A stretch of 64,000 nucleotides of DNA. It comes from Vanilla planifolia. Lineage: Eukaryota > Streptophyta > Magnoliopsida > Asparagales > Orchidaceae. The notes below the pieces were generated by a model. The model made no database searches. It was not told the DNA's origin and saw only the letters and a list, made by a program, of their open reading frames with translations. Below, one piece after another: positions 1 through 11,763 of the stretch (position 1 is the stretch's first letter; every line of letters begins with the position of its first letter). The position numbers and the translations under genes are program-made. The stretch lies in NCBI GenBank assembly GCA_023846275.1, contig JAIUJO010000534.1, positions 67,001 to 131,000 on the forward strand. Direction: 5' to 3'.

Positions 1-251
1 TTTTATTTAAAGAATAATATGCTAATTAAATAAATTCAAATGCATTAATTTTAATATTATCAAAAATATTTATTATGTAATTATCTATTTATTTTATATA
101 AAGAAAATATTGATATGATAATATGTTATTACTTATATAAAAGCATAAAGTTTATTTAAAAGTGTATATGGTTGATAATTTAGGAAATTTTAGAAACAAT
201 TGATTACCTTCAAAAAAATCATAGCACTTCGATTCCTTGTCTTTTGCATGA
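1..251 (+). other. M1 leader
   Basis: A/T-rich leader of the first M1 core, ending in the shared element cttttgcatg just before the core. It carries the variant aataatatgctaat, seen otherwise only near 27960, so its closest relative in the window is the M1 leader of U5. Confidence 0.7.
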
Positions 252-370
252 ACGTTTAACCACATCAGCATCATAATAATCGATATCATTACCACTCAAA
301 AGTTAATCCTTCTTAAAAAAGCATAGTATTACAATGGTTGACCTCCTTTGAACTACCATTGTTGCACATT
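252..370 (+). pseudogene. decayed 5S rRNA copy, subtype M1
   Basis: The core runs from the accacatcagca block to gttgcacatt and a T run. The box A region is damaged (aaaagttaatccttctt), and the box C region reads aatggttgacc where plant 5S has ggatgggtgacc. It is the first copy in the window and is followed by a large deletion. Confidence 0.8.
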
Positions 371-830
371 TTTTCATGGCATTCTATTTTCTAATTAATG
401 ACAATTAATTTTTATAGTATTATGATTTTAAGAAAAAATTATCATATATGATAATTTATATTGAAAATTTTCATAATAGTTTCTAAAAATAACTTTATTC
501 ATTTTAACTTTTGCATTTCTCCCCCTATTTTTTTATTTATTCTCTCTCTTTTACATTATCATATTTATCTTTCTCTTTAAAAAGTTATATCTTTTTGTAT
601 TATCTCTTTCTGTTATTTATATTTTTAATTTAATTAGATTTTATTTTTTGTAAGAATGATAACATAACAAAATAAAAATCATATGCATTAATGTCTATGT
701 TATAAAAAATAATTATTTATTCAATATTTTATACATTTCATACAAATAAAATATTATTATTTCATTATATTATAATTCATTATTTTAAAAACAATAATCA
801 CACAACTATGAATATTTGTCTTATCTATTC
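371..830 (+). other. fused M1 and M5 spacers (U0 deletion joint)
   Basis: The start is normal M1 spacer. At about 495-540 it jumps into the last part of an M5 pyrimidine tract and the M2 leader. M3, L, M4 and M5 are all missing here, which would be a deletion of about 7 kb if the ancestral unit was complete. Confidence 0.7.
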
Positions 831-944
831 ATATGCAACCACACTAGTATTATAGTAGTGGATCACATTAGTACTGAAGTGTTAAGTTTGTTCAGTTAAG
901 AAAAATTTTTAGATAAGTATCCAATTAATATGGTTGTTACACAA
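831..944 (+). pseudogene. decayed 5S rRNA copy, subtype M2
   Basis: The 5' end atatgcaaccacactagta lines up with plant GGATGCGATCATACCAGCA without gaps. Box A is partly kept (gtgttaagtttg), but the box C region is lost (ataagtatcca), as is usual for M2. The 3' end reads gttacac and a T run follows. Confidence 0.8.
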
Positions 945-2259
945 ATTTTTTTATAGCATTTATTTTCCTAATTATTTAGAATTTATTTTTATAACATGTT
1001 AATTTTAAAAATTTAAATGATTATAAATTATAGTATAAATTTTTTTTGTATTTAATTTTTAGTAACAACTAATATTTTTCTCAATTTCATTGAATAATAA
1101 ATATGACATAAAATATGTTTTCATAAAAAATAAATTTTATATAGTGTAATATTGAGATAAATAATTTTTAAAAACATGATAAATAAGAATTGATTTGTGG
1201 TTACAATAATATATAGATATATTATGTACAAAACTTTTTAAATATAGCAATATTAAATTATTAAGTTTTAGATATCTAAAATAAAATAATTAGTGTTAAA
1301 TATTATTTTTATAATACCTATGTTACATCAAATAAAAGTAATATATTACAATAATCATGATATTGGTTATTTAATTAATTTTTCAATTTCTAATGTGAAA
1401 AAAATAATATTAAATTAATAGTCAAAATATTTTTTTAAATATTTTTAATATTTAAAAATAATAATTAATCTAAAATAGATTTTATATTTTTTATTATTAA
1501 ATATTATATATGTTTAACTTTTAATATTTAATAAATTTTATAAGTTTAATAATTAATGTTTTACTTTTATTAATGTTAATATCAAATTTTCTCTTTGTCA
1601 TAATCTCTCAAATTCTCTCTTTCTCCTGTCTTTTTATCATTCTTTTTTTTTGTTTCTTCATTCTTTATCTCTTTATGTTCTTGGACTCCCTCTCTTTTTA
1701 TTGTACATCTCCTTTTCCTGTTCCCACTATTTTACTTTCTTATTTATTTTCCTTGTCTATTTTATGTTACTTTTTTCTTCTTCCTTCATTAAATCATCTC
1801 TTATATCTCTTTGTTGTTATTTTACTATCTATTTTTTATCTTTCTAATCTGTGACTTTCTCTCTTATATAAATAGTTATTTCCATCACTATTATCACAAT
1901 TTGAGCTCATCATTTAGTAATATTTAATAAAACTCTATTTTTACATACTCTATTATAAAATATTTTTTATAAATTTATATTTTGTTATTTATATTTATTA
2001 TATAATTTGAATTTTTGTTTAAAGAATGAAATGATAATGAAATAAATTCATATGTATTAATGTTAATATTATCAAAAATAATTATTATGTAATTATTTAT
2101 TTATTTTATATAAAAAATCTTGACATCATAATATTTTATGACTTATATTAATGCTTAAAGTTTATTTAAAAGTGTATATGTTTGATAGTTTAAGAAGTTT
2201 TAGAAATGGTTCAATACCTTAAGAAAATTTGCAGCACTTCGATTCTATCTTTTGCATGA
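945..2259 (+). other. M2 spacer with pyrimidine tract
   Basis: A/T-rich to about 1570, then C/T on the + strand at about 1575-1880, then the M1 leader. The 93-residue and 65-residue open frames at 1573-1854 are translations of the tract and not genes. Confidence 0.75.
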
Positions 2260-2377
2260 ATAGCTAACCACATTAGCATAATAATAATTGATATCATTAG
2301 AACTCAAAAGTTAAGCATGCTTAGAAAGAATTGTGTTAAGATGGTTGGCCTCTTTTGAGCTTCCTTTTTTGCACATT
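2260..2377 (+). pseudogene. decayed 5S rRNA copy, subtype M1
   Basis: Box A is kept (aaagttaagcatgctt). Box C reads aagatggttggcc. The variants agcataataa and cttccttttttgcac are shared only with the M1 copy at 50999. Confidence 0.85.
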
Positions 2378-3519
2378 TTTTCAAGGCATTCTTTTCTCTA
2401 ATTATTGATAGTTAATTTTTATAATATTCTTATTTTAAGAAAAATTATAATAAAAGATAATTTATAATGAAATTTTTCTTAATTAATTTTTAAAAAAACT
2501 TTAAAATATTATTATTAATTTAATATAATAATAAATTTGACACATTATATGATATAATAAAACATTAACTTTAATTTATTTTATTATTAAGAAAATAACT
2601 TATATTAGTTATAATAAATTAGAATTAATTTATTTTTATAATGTTATATTGATGTGTGTCAAATATCATAATATAGAAATATTATGTTATGGAATATTAG
2701 AGATAAAAAGAATATTTTATTAATTATCAAAAAAACTTAAAGATTTGTAATATTCTAAAATACTAACAAATCTAAAATGTATTTTATATTTTATTAACAT
2801 TAAATAAAATATATAATTAACATATTATAAGTTTAGTTATTGTAACATAACAAATCTCAATGTCTCTAATGTTTTCTTTCTTTTTTTCTCATTTTATCAT
2901 TCTTTTTTGCCTCTTTATTGGCTAACTCCATATATTTTTTTGGTCTCTTTCTTTCTTTATTTTCATTTGCTACTTTTTTACTTCACTCCTTTATATTTTT
3001 TAAATTATTTTTTATCTTTTTTATTTTCTCTCTTTTCTTTTATTTCTTTATTAAATCATCTCTATCTCTCTATATTATTATTTAATTTTCTAGCTTTCTC
3101 TTATCAAACTATGAGTTTCACTCTTTTATAGGATAGTTATCTCTATCCTTATTATCTTTTTTTAAGCACATTAATTACAATTATTTAAGAGAATATTGTA
3201 TTGCACAATCTAAGATATAATATTTATGATAAATATATATTTTATTGTTTATATTTATTAGTGAATTTAATTTTTTATTTATAAGAATGATAATAAATCA
3301 AAAAAAGTTCTTATTACATATTATCTAAGTTATAAAAAATAATAGTTCATATAAATATTTTTTAATAAAAGTCAAATATTTATATTATAATATAATATGA
3401 CATGATAAGCATAAGAAACATTTTTTAAGTACATTTACTTGTAAATGTTATTTTTCTAAATTGCTCAATATTTTTAAAACAACGATTACTCTCAACTATG
3501 ATTTTTTTCTTTTGCATGT
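2378..3519 (+). other. M1 spacer with pyrimidine tract
   Basis: A/T-rich DNA, a pyrimidine tract at about 2860-3150 that gives a spurious 74-residue frame, and the M3 leader with the shared gataagcataag element. Confidence 0.75.
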
Positions 3520-3637
3520 ATTTGTTACCACATTAGCATTATAGGACTGTATCCCATTAAATCTCCACAGTTAAGCTTGCATGGGCTAGAGTATTAATTG
3601 GATGGGTCACCTCTTTAGAATTCTAATTATTGCACAT
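3520..3637 (+). pseudogene. decayed 5S rRNA copy, subtype M3
   Basis: Well preserved over most of its length: atttgttaccacattagca at the 5' end, tatcccattaaatctcc, cagttaagcttgcatggg and ggatgggtcacctc. The G-to-C change in gggtsacc marks M3. The variants ttaaatctcc and ctctttagaattc are shared with 52255. Confidence 0.88.
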
Positions 3638-3683
3638 ATTTTTTCAATATACTTTTTTATTACAAAATGTAATTTTAATAAAA

Positions 3684-5258
3684 TGATTTAAGGTAGGCTC
3701 ACCAAAAGGGCAATGAATTCCTATGAATAAAATACTGAATTATTATAAAATATTTTAATATAGCATTTATAGTAATTTTTAATAATGTTTAACAATATAT
3801 AATTTAAAAATAAAAAATATTAAAAATATAAAAAATTGATCTTTAAGGTTTTCTGCTTATAAAACATGCATATATGAACTCCAAGAAAATACAAGAAAAA
3901 CATAAAATAGTATAATCTTTTTAGAAAAAGTCTAGTAGACTAAACCTTGACAACAAATAGACAAATGAGATAGATACTATATTGTTTTAATGAAATAAAT
4001 GAGACTAGCTACTATAGCTTTACACTAAAATAAAAACGACAAAAAAAACATTTAGCGAACAAAAATCGAAATCAATACAATCAAAATGCTGTTCTTGTTG
4101 AAATCATTAAAGAGACATAAGTAACCCAATTAAATGAATTAAAGAAAAAAAAATGATTATCTCTTGGCTAAATTGAAAAGAAAAGAATTTAAGGAGTTTG
4201 ATGAGAGAACGATACTGCAGCGGATAAAAATGAGTATAGAAAGAAGCTGCTAACACCTTTAAAATTTTTTGTTTGGATTACATAAAAATGTTTTCTTATT
4301 TTTCTGCAAGAATCTAGTATTTTTTTTTCATTTTTAAAGGCTAAAAGCAGTTGCCAAGCACCCTCTGAGTGGTCATATTTTTCGTCTCTTTATAAATTTT
4401 TTAATTCTGAAATAATGGCGAAATTAACAGTTGTGTAGCAGCTGTTTCATCGGAATGCTTCGTGACCATTCGATTGCGAAAAATGTGCGATTGGAAGAAT
4501 TTGATCAAATAAGTGATTTCACAAATATGAAATTGATATGGTTTGCTAGATAAGAATCGCGATCTGATGGGAACATTTAACTATCGAGTAGAAGAAATAC
4601 TGACTGTGCAATTGCAACGTAATGCTATCAGGACGATTGAGAAAATTAATAGATTAAATGGTAAGAAATGGCAGTGAGTGTAGGATTGCGAAAATGCACC
4701 ATCAGACGGTGCACACTAACCCCACAATTCTGCAATTCACGGTTCAAATAGTTCAATAGTTTGGTCCCTCATCGCTCATTGGCTTCGCACATTTCAGGTT
4801 ACAGATTTTGTTTTTTCAACAGAAGCAACGGTGCCTAGAATTTTATTAGCTGTGGTTACCTGATTTTGGAGTCTAGTAGCTTGATCATTCAATGAACTGT
4901 TTGCAGAAATTTGTTTTGGACACAAATATTCGAACCTTTTTGTGGGCGGGCTTCAGTTTTTTTATTTGAATTGCTGCAGACTCGAGTATCTAACAATGTC
5001 CGTGGGAGGGCTTCAATTTGTTTTTTTAATTTTTGATTTGCTATTCGGGCTTCATTTATTTGGTCTTTTGAATTGTTTGATTTGTGTTTCACTATGATGC
5101 CCCATGAGTTTTTCTCAGGCTACCTTTATTTATTTATTAAGTTGGTGAGTCCTTTTTGTTTGCTCGATCAAAAAGTGGAATGTTTTGAATTAATTATTTG
5201 CCAAACCCGTTTAGATCTAGTTGCCATTAACTGTTTGGGTTCACTATGGTGACCCATA
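3684..5258 (+). repeat. L block, copy L1
   Basis: M3-specific block starting at the ggtaggctcacc motif and ending at ggtgaccc. Compared with the other copies it lacks about 90 bp near 3800. It has visibly more G+C and CpG than the array around it, especially 4430-4720. A short minus-strand frame at 4889-5092 lies in its T-rich 60-bp modules and shows no protein features. Confidence 0.8.
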
Positions 5259-6650
5259 TTATTTATTTGAAACGATAGTTCATGATTACCATTGTAGTAA
5301 CTAATTTTTAAAAATAAGTTCATTAAAGTATTATCAATTTTATATAATTATAAATATGGCACATCATATAATATAATAAAATAATAACTTTAATTAGTAA
5401 AATATTTAGCAAAAATTCTTATTTTAACTATAATAAATTTGAATTAATTTATAATTATAATAATATATCTATGTTGTATATTAAATTTTTTAAATATATA
5501 AATATTATATTAATGAAATTTATAGATAAAAAATAAAATAAAATTAATAATCAAAATAGATTTTAATAATTTAAAAAGTTCAACAATAATAATAAAAAAA
5601 CTATTTTTTTATATCTTTATTATTATTAATATTATTTAAGATTAAATTATAATTTTTTATAAATTTTTAAAGTTAGCTTTTTAAGATTTAACTTTTATTA
5701 AATTATTTTACTTATGTTTTTTCATTATCTTAATGTTAATCATATTTTTTTACTATTTTCGCTACCTTATTATTAATATTTTTTCTCTTCATTCCCTATC
5801 TTCTAATATTTTTCTTCTTTTGTTTCTCTCTCCTTTATGATTTTTAATTTCTTATTTCTCACTTTTTTTAATTTTTAATTTTTTTCTCTTTATCTCCTCT
5901 ATGTTCACTTTTTTCAACCTTTATTAAATTAATAATCGAAAATTTTCTTTAAATATTTTCAATATTCCAATACGATGATAAATCTCAATAGTTTTTACAT
6001 TTTAAAATTAATTAAAATTATATTTCAAAAATTTTTACATTTAATAAATATTATAAGTTTAATTATTAAAATTTAATTTTTACTAAATTAATTTTTTCAT
6101 TATTTTTTCTTTATCTTAATGTTTAACAAATTGTATCATTTATTTCTATTTCTTATTATCATTCTCTTATTTGTCCCTAAGTTTTTTATTTTCTTACATT
6201 CTTCTTGGCTTCTATGTCTCTCTCTCTTTTATTCTTTTTTTACTTTCTCATTTCTCTCCCTTTTTAATTTTTTTATTTATTATCCATATCCCTTTTACGT
6301 TCTCTTATTAAATTTTATCTTTAATAAATCAGCATTCATCTCTCTCTATTATTATTTTTCTCTTTAGCTTACAATTATCAATCTCTGATTTTTTTCCATT
6401 AAAATATTTATCTCTGTTTATATTACCTCTTTCTATTATTAATATTTTTATATAATTATTTTTATTATTTATAAAGATGATAACATAATAAAAGAAAAAA
6501 AATCATATGTATTAGTATTTATTTAATAAAAGAACATTTTATGTAATATTTTATCCATTTTATGCAAAAAATATTATTACTTGAGTATTTTACAATTAAT
6601 AATTTTTAAGACAATAATCACATATTTTTGATTATTTGTCATTTTAATTG
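5259..6650 (+). other. M4 spacer fused to M5 spacer, both cores missing
   Basis: L joins the M4 spacer at about 5259. A pyrimidine tract at 5715-5915 ends in a joint at about 5930 to the M5 spacer. A second pyrimidine tract lies at 6085-6420, followed by the M2 leader. The 82-residue frame at 6119 is a tract artefact. Confidence 0.75.
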
Positions 6651-6764
6651 ATATATGACCCCACCAGTTTTATATCACTAAATCACATTAGTACTGCAAT
6701 GTTATGTTTGCTTGGTTGTGACTAATTTTTAGATAGGTGTCCAATTGAAGGTGTTGTTACACAT
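6651..6764 (+). pseudogene. decayed 5S rRNA copy, subtype M2
   Basis: The 5' block ccccaccagt is recognisable. Box A reads aatgttatgtttgcttgg. The box C region reads gataggtgtcca and is non-canonical. It ends gttacac plus a T run. Confidence 0.78.
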
Positions 6765-7911
6765 ATGTTTTCATAGTGCTATTTTTTCAAATTAATGATA
6801 ATTTTTTTTAATAACATGTTAATTTTAAAAATTTAAATGATTATAAATTATAGTTTATAAATTCTTTTTTTGTATTTAATTATTTATAACACCTTTTTTT
6901 TATTTTTGTCAATTTCGTGTAATAATAAATATGACAAAAAATATGGTATAATTAAAAATAAATTTTAGTGATATTTTAATATTGAGATAATTCTTTATTA
7001 AAAATATAATAAATAAGAATTAATTTATGTTTACAATAAAATATATATTTTGTGCACAAATGTTTTTAAATATATTAATATTAAATAATTAAATACTAGA
7101 AATCTAAACTATAATCAATAGTATTAAATATTATTTATTTTTAATACCTATATTATATCAAATAAAGGTAATTTATATGAATAATTATAATATCGATTAT
7201 TTAGTTAATTTTTCAATTTTAAGTATCGAAAAATAAATAATAAATTAATAGGCAAAAATTATTTTCAAATATTTTTAATATTTCGAAAAATAATTTATTT
7301 AAAAGAGTTTTTATATTTTCTTGTTATTAAATATTATATATTATTAACATTAAAAATTTAATTAATATCATAAGTTTAATTATTAATTTTTAATATTTAT
7401 TTAATTTTTTCCATCAATTTTTTTTATCTCAATGTCTCTCAAATTCCCTCACTTTCTTCTCTCTCTTTTTATCATTTTCTTTTTTGTCTCGTCATTCTTT
7501 ACTTCTTTATGTTCTTAGACACTCTCTTTACTATACATCTCCTTTTTCTCATTCTCACTATTTTATTTTTTTATTTATTATCTTTATCTCTTTTATGTTA
7601 TGTTTTTTCTTTTTTTTTCTTCGTTAAATCATCTCTCATCTCTCCCTCTCTATTATTATTTTTTTATCTAATTTTATCTAATTAAACTTTATATTATTAA
7701 TCTTATTAACTTTAATATTATCAAAAATATTTATTATGTAATTATTTAGTTATTTTGTATAAACAAAATATTGATATCATAATATTTTATGACTTATATA
7801 AAAGCATAATGTTTATTTAAAAGTGTGCATGCCTGATAATTTAGAAAATTTTAGAAACGGTTCATTACCTCAAAAAATCATAGTACTTCGATTCTTTGAT
7901 TTTTTGCATGA
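6765..7911 (+). other. M2 spacer, shortened
   Basis: The pyrimidine tract at about 7420-7675 is cut by a deletion at about 7683 (marker attaaacttta). About 200 bp, including the start of the M1 leader, is missing. The same cut appears in U10 at about 57123. Confidence 0.75.
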
Positions 7912-8030
7912 ATGTCTAACCACATCAGCATCATAACACTCGATATCATTAGAACTCAAATGTTAAGCAAGCTTAGAAATGAATAGTATTATGATGGTTG
8001 ATCCCTTTTAAACTCCTTTTGTCGCAAATT
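7912..8030 (+). pseudogene. decayed 5S rRNA copy, subtype M1
   Basis: The 5' block accacatcagca is kept. Box A reads aaatgttaagcaagctt and box C reads gatggttgatcc. The 3' end is gtcgcaa and has kept a CpG. Confidence 0.82.
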
Positions 8031-9201
8031 TTTTCATGGCATTCCTTTTTCTTATTATTGACGATTAATTTTTATAATATTATGATTTAAAAAAAATATT
8101 ATAAAAGATAATTTATAATGACAAATTTCATAATTAGATTTTAAAAATAACTTTAAAATATTGTTATTATTTTAAAATTATAACAAATATGAGACAGTAT
8201 ATGATTTAGTAAATGATTAAATTTAATGTATTTTAATATTAAGAAAAATAACTTATATTAGTTATAATAAATTAGAAATAATTTATTTTTATATATAGAT
8301 GATTTGAGTCCAATATTTCAATATAAAAATATTATATTATAGAAAATTAGTGATAAAAATAATATTTTATTAATTATTAAAAAAATTTAAACATTTGTAA
8401 TATTGTAATATAATAATAAATCTCAACTATTTTTTATATTTTCTTATTATTAAATTTTGAATATAATTAATATATTATAAGTTTAATTATATAGATTTAA
8501 CTTTTAATTAATTATTTTCTTAATTTTTTTAACTCAATGTCTCTAATATTCTCTACTTTTTTCTTTCTTTTTATCATTCTCTTTTTTGTCTCTTTATTGC
8601 CTATCTCTATATATTTTTTAGTCTCTTTTTCTCTCTAGTATAATTTTCTACTTTTTTTTATTTCACTCTCTTACATTTACTTATTTATTTTTTCATCTTT
8701 TCTTTATTCTATCTTTTTTTTTCTCTTTATTAGATCATCTCTATCTCTCTATATTATTATTTTATTGTTTAGTTTTTTTGTTACAAACTATGACTTTAAC
8801 ACTCTTATAGAATAGTTATCTCCATCAAAATTTTCTCTTCTTGAGCTCATTAATTACAAAAATTTAAGAGACTATCGTGTTAAACAATATAGTATGTATT
8901 TTTTTGATAAATATATATTTAATTATTTATATTTATGTAGTAATCTAATTTTTTTTTTATAAGAATGACAATAGAATTGAGAAAATTCTAATGATATAAC
9001 ATTTATATTGTAAAAAATTATAGTTTATTTAATTATTTTTTGATAAAAATAAAATATTTATGATATAATATAATATGACCAATATGATAAGCATAAGACA
9101 AATTTCTGAAGTACATTTACTTGTCAATTTAAAAAGTTTTTTAAATCGTTCATTATTTTTAAAGCAACGATTTAGCAACTACGATTTTTTCTTTTGCATG
9201 C
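8031..9201 (+). other. M1 spacer with pyrimidine tract
   Basis: A/T-rich DNA to about 8510, pyrimidine tract at about 8520-8850, then the M3 leader. Confidence 0.75.
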
Positions 9202-9320
9202 ATGTGTGACCACACCAGCATTGTAGCACTAGATCCCTTTAAAACATCAAAGTTAAGCATGTTTGGGCTAGAGTATTAAATGGATGTGCCACCTCTTGAG
9301 AATTCAAATTGTTGCATATA
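9202..9320 (+). pseudogene. decayed 5S rRNA copy, subtype M3
   Basis: The 5' end gtgaccacaccagca differs from plant GCGATCATACCAGCA by three transitions only. Box A reads aaagttaagcatgtttggg. Box C reads aatggatgtgccacc. The variants cctttaaaac and ttaaatggatgt are shared with 58536. Confidence 0.88.
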
Positions 9321-9370
9321 TTTTTTCAAAATATTCTGTTTTCTCAAGAAAGAAAGAATTTTAAAAAGAT

Positions 9371-9900
9371 ATTTGAAGTGAGGCTCACCAAGACAATGTT
9401 GAATTTCTATGAATTAAATATTGATTTATTATAAAATATTTCAATGTAGCATTATAGTAATTTTTAATAATGTTTAACAAATATATAAAAGTGACGTTAT
9501 ATAAATAAAATTTATTTTAAAACTATATGAAGTTTTATGTTAGTCTTGTAATTGAAAAATAAAAAATGATCAAATATACACACAATTGATTTTTAAGTTG
9601 ATTGGCTTATAAAACTAGCTTATATCCATTCAAAAAAACATACAAAACTCCACACAATATAACATTTTTGTAAAAAGACAGTTAGGATAAACCATTGCAA
9701 CAAATTAGGTAGACTACTATTGTCTTATAATGAAATAAATGAGACTGGCTGCTATAGCCTTACAACAAAATAAAATGGCAAAAAAAGAAAAACATTCAAT
9801 GAACTGAAATCAAAATCAATACAACAAAAATGCTATGCTTGATGAAATCATTAAAAAGACACAAATGTTTCAATTAAATAAATTAAAGATCAGGAAAAAT
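9371..9900 (+). repeat. L block, copy L2 (5' third only)
   Basis: Begins at gaagtgaggctcacc and stops at about 9900, where it joins the last 100 bp of the M3 pyrimidine tract. The variant agacaatg after the start motif and the gtaaaaaga stretch match L10. Confidence 0.78.
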
Positions 9901-10320
9901 ATTATTATTCACTTCTTTATTTTACGCTAATAAATTTATGACTTTCTCTCTTTTATAGAATAATTATCTTTAACTTTTTTTATCACTTTTTCAACCCATC
10001 ATTTAATAATATATAAAAAATCTCTCGTGTTGTATAGTTTAATAATATTAGTTTTTATTATGTAATTTTTTTTGGAATTTGAAGGATAGGTAACAAATGA
10101 AAGAATGTTTCATTCACTGAAGTTTACGTTTTGAAAATAATAGTTTATGTAATTTTTAAAATTTTTAAAAACTAAAATAATTATATTATAATATATTTTA
10201 ACGTATATAGTGGGCATAAATTTTAAATTATATATGCTTGATTGTTTAAGTAACTTTAGAATTGGTTCATTTTCATTAAAAAAATAATCACATAATTATT
10301 ATATTTTGTCTTTTGTAAAT
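9901..10320 (+). other. M3 pyrimidine remnant and M4 leader
   Basis: Only about 100 bp of pyrimidine tract survives (to about 10000). The M4 leader follows, with the shared element ttgattgtttaag before the core. Confidence 0.7.
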
Positions 10321-10437
10321 ATGTTCGATAACACGTCTACTTTACCTTTGGATCTCGTTAAAACTCCAACGTTAAGCATATTTGTGTGATAGTGGTATTG
10401 GAATTGGCGACTTTTTTAAATGTCTAATGTTGCACAT
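10321..10437 (+). pseudogene. decayed 5S rRNA copy, subtype M4
   Basis: The 5' block is decayed (ttcgataacacgtcta). The middle reads ggatctcgttaaaactcc and aacgttaagcatatttg, keeping two CpG sites. Box C reads ggaattggcgac. It ends gttgcacata. Confidence 0.8.
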
Positions 10438-11644
10438 ATGATTTTAAAACATTCCTTTTTCTAATGATCTACATTTTCAAAATACTATAATAACAAAAAA
10501 ATTATTTTAAATGATAGTTTAAAATTTACATTATAGTAATGAATTTTTTAAAATAACTTCATAAAATTATTATCAATTTTATATAATTATAAATATGGCA
10601 CTTCATATAATATAATAAAATAATGACACTTTAATTTAGTTAAATATTTAGTGAAATAACTTATATCAATTATAATAAATTTGAATTAATTTATGTTTGT
10701 AATATTATATATATATTGTGTAGTAAATTTTTTAAATATATAAATATTATATTAGATAAAATTAGAGATAAATATAATATAAAATTAATAATAATAATAA
10801 AATTTAAAAATTTATATATTCTACAAAAAAAATAAAAAAAAATATTTTTTAATATTTTTATTGCTATTAAATATTATATAAGATTAAATTATTGTATTTT
10901 ATAAATATTATAAGTTTGATTATTAAGATTTAACTTTTATTTAAATATTTCACTTATATTTTTTCTCTTTATCTTATTGTCAATCATATTCTATCACTTC
11001 TTTCTCTACTATATTATTAATCATTTTTTTCTCTTTATTCTCCATCGCTTAATATTTTTCTTCACTTCTCTCTCTCCTTTATCCTTTTTTTAATTTCTTA
11101 TTTGTCTCCTTTTCACTCTTTTGTTTTTTCTCTTTATGTCCTTTATGTTATCCTTTTTTTTGTCCTTCATTAAATAACCTCTAATCTTTCTTTATTATTC
11201 TATGTTTCTTTATTTTAATTTTATCAATTAGTGAATTTCCCTCTCTAACAATTTTTTTTCTTTTTCCACAATCTTTTTTTCCATCAATTAATAATATTTA
11301 TGAAACCTCTCATATTATGTAGTTCAATATATATAATATTAATGACAATTTTATTTTTTGTTATTTATATTTTTTACTTATTTTTATTTTTTATAAAATA
11401 GAAATATAATATATTAAATGGAAAATCTCATATATTAATGTCAACATTTTTTAAAATAATAATTTATGTTATTTGTTTTCTTAATTCTACGTAAATAAGA
11501 TACTTATAATAGAATATGTTAATATATGATAAGCATTTCTTTTTAAAAAAGTAAATATACTTGACAATTTAAATTATTTTAGGAATGATTTATTATAATC
11601 AAGAAAAAAAATTATAAAACTATGATAATTTATCTTTTGAATGT
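10438..11644 (+). other. M4 spacer with pyrimidine tract
   Basis: A/T-rich DNA with the element tggcacttcatataa, pyrimidine tract at about 10945-11290, then the M5 leader. Confidence 0.75.
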
Positions 11645-11763
11645 ATATATGACCATCGCTAGCATTATGGCATTAGATCTCACAAGAACTTCAAGGTTAG
11701 GCATTCTTAGGCAAGAGTGCTATTGGGATTGGTGGCCCATGAGAGGTTTGCAAGTTGCACAAA
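11645..11763 (+). pseudogene. decayed 5S rRNA copy, subtype M5
   Basis: The core reads agatctcacaagaacttc, aaggttaggcattctt, gcaagagtgctattggg and ttggtggccc. The combination cacaagaacttcaagg is shared only with 61802, about 50.2 kb away. Confidence 0.85.

Larger units (their letters stand above)
831..6650 (+). repeat. HOR unit U1: M2-M1-M3-L1, M4 and M5 cores deleted
   Basis: This unit carries M2 (831), M1 (2260), M3 (3520) and a near-complete L. L runs straight into the downstream part of the M4 spacer at about 5259, so the M3 pyrimidine tract and the M4 core are gone. A second joint at about 5930 removes the M5 core. Its M1, M3 and spacer variants match U9. Confidence 0.8.

Noticed and set aside
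4889-5092. Minus-strand 67-residue frame, polar and lysine-rich
   Set aside because: It lies in the module region of L1. The same region in L3, L6, L8 and L9 is interrupted or shifted, and no motif is recognisable.
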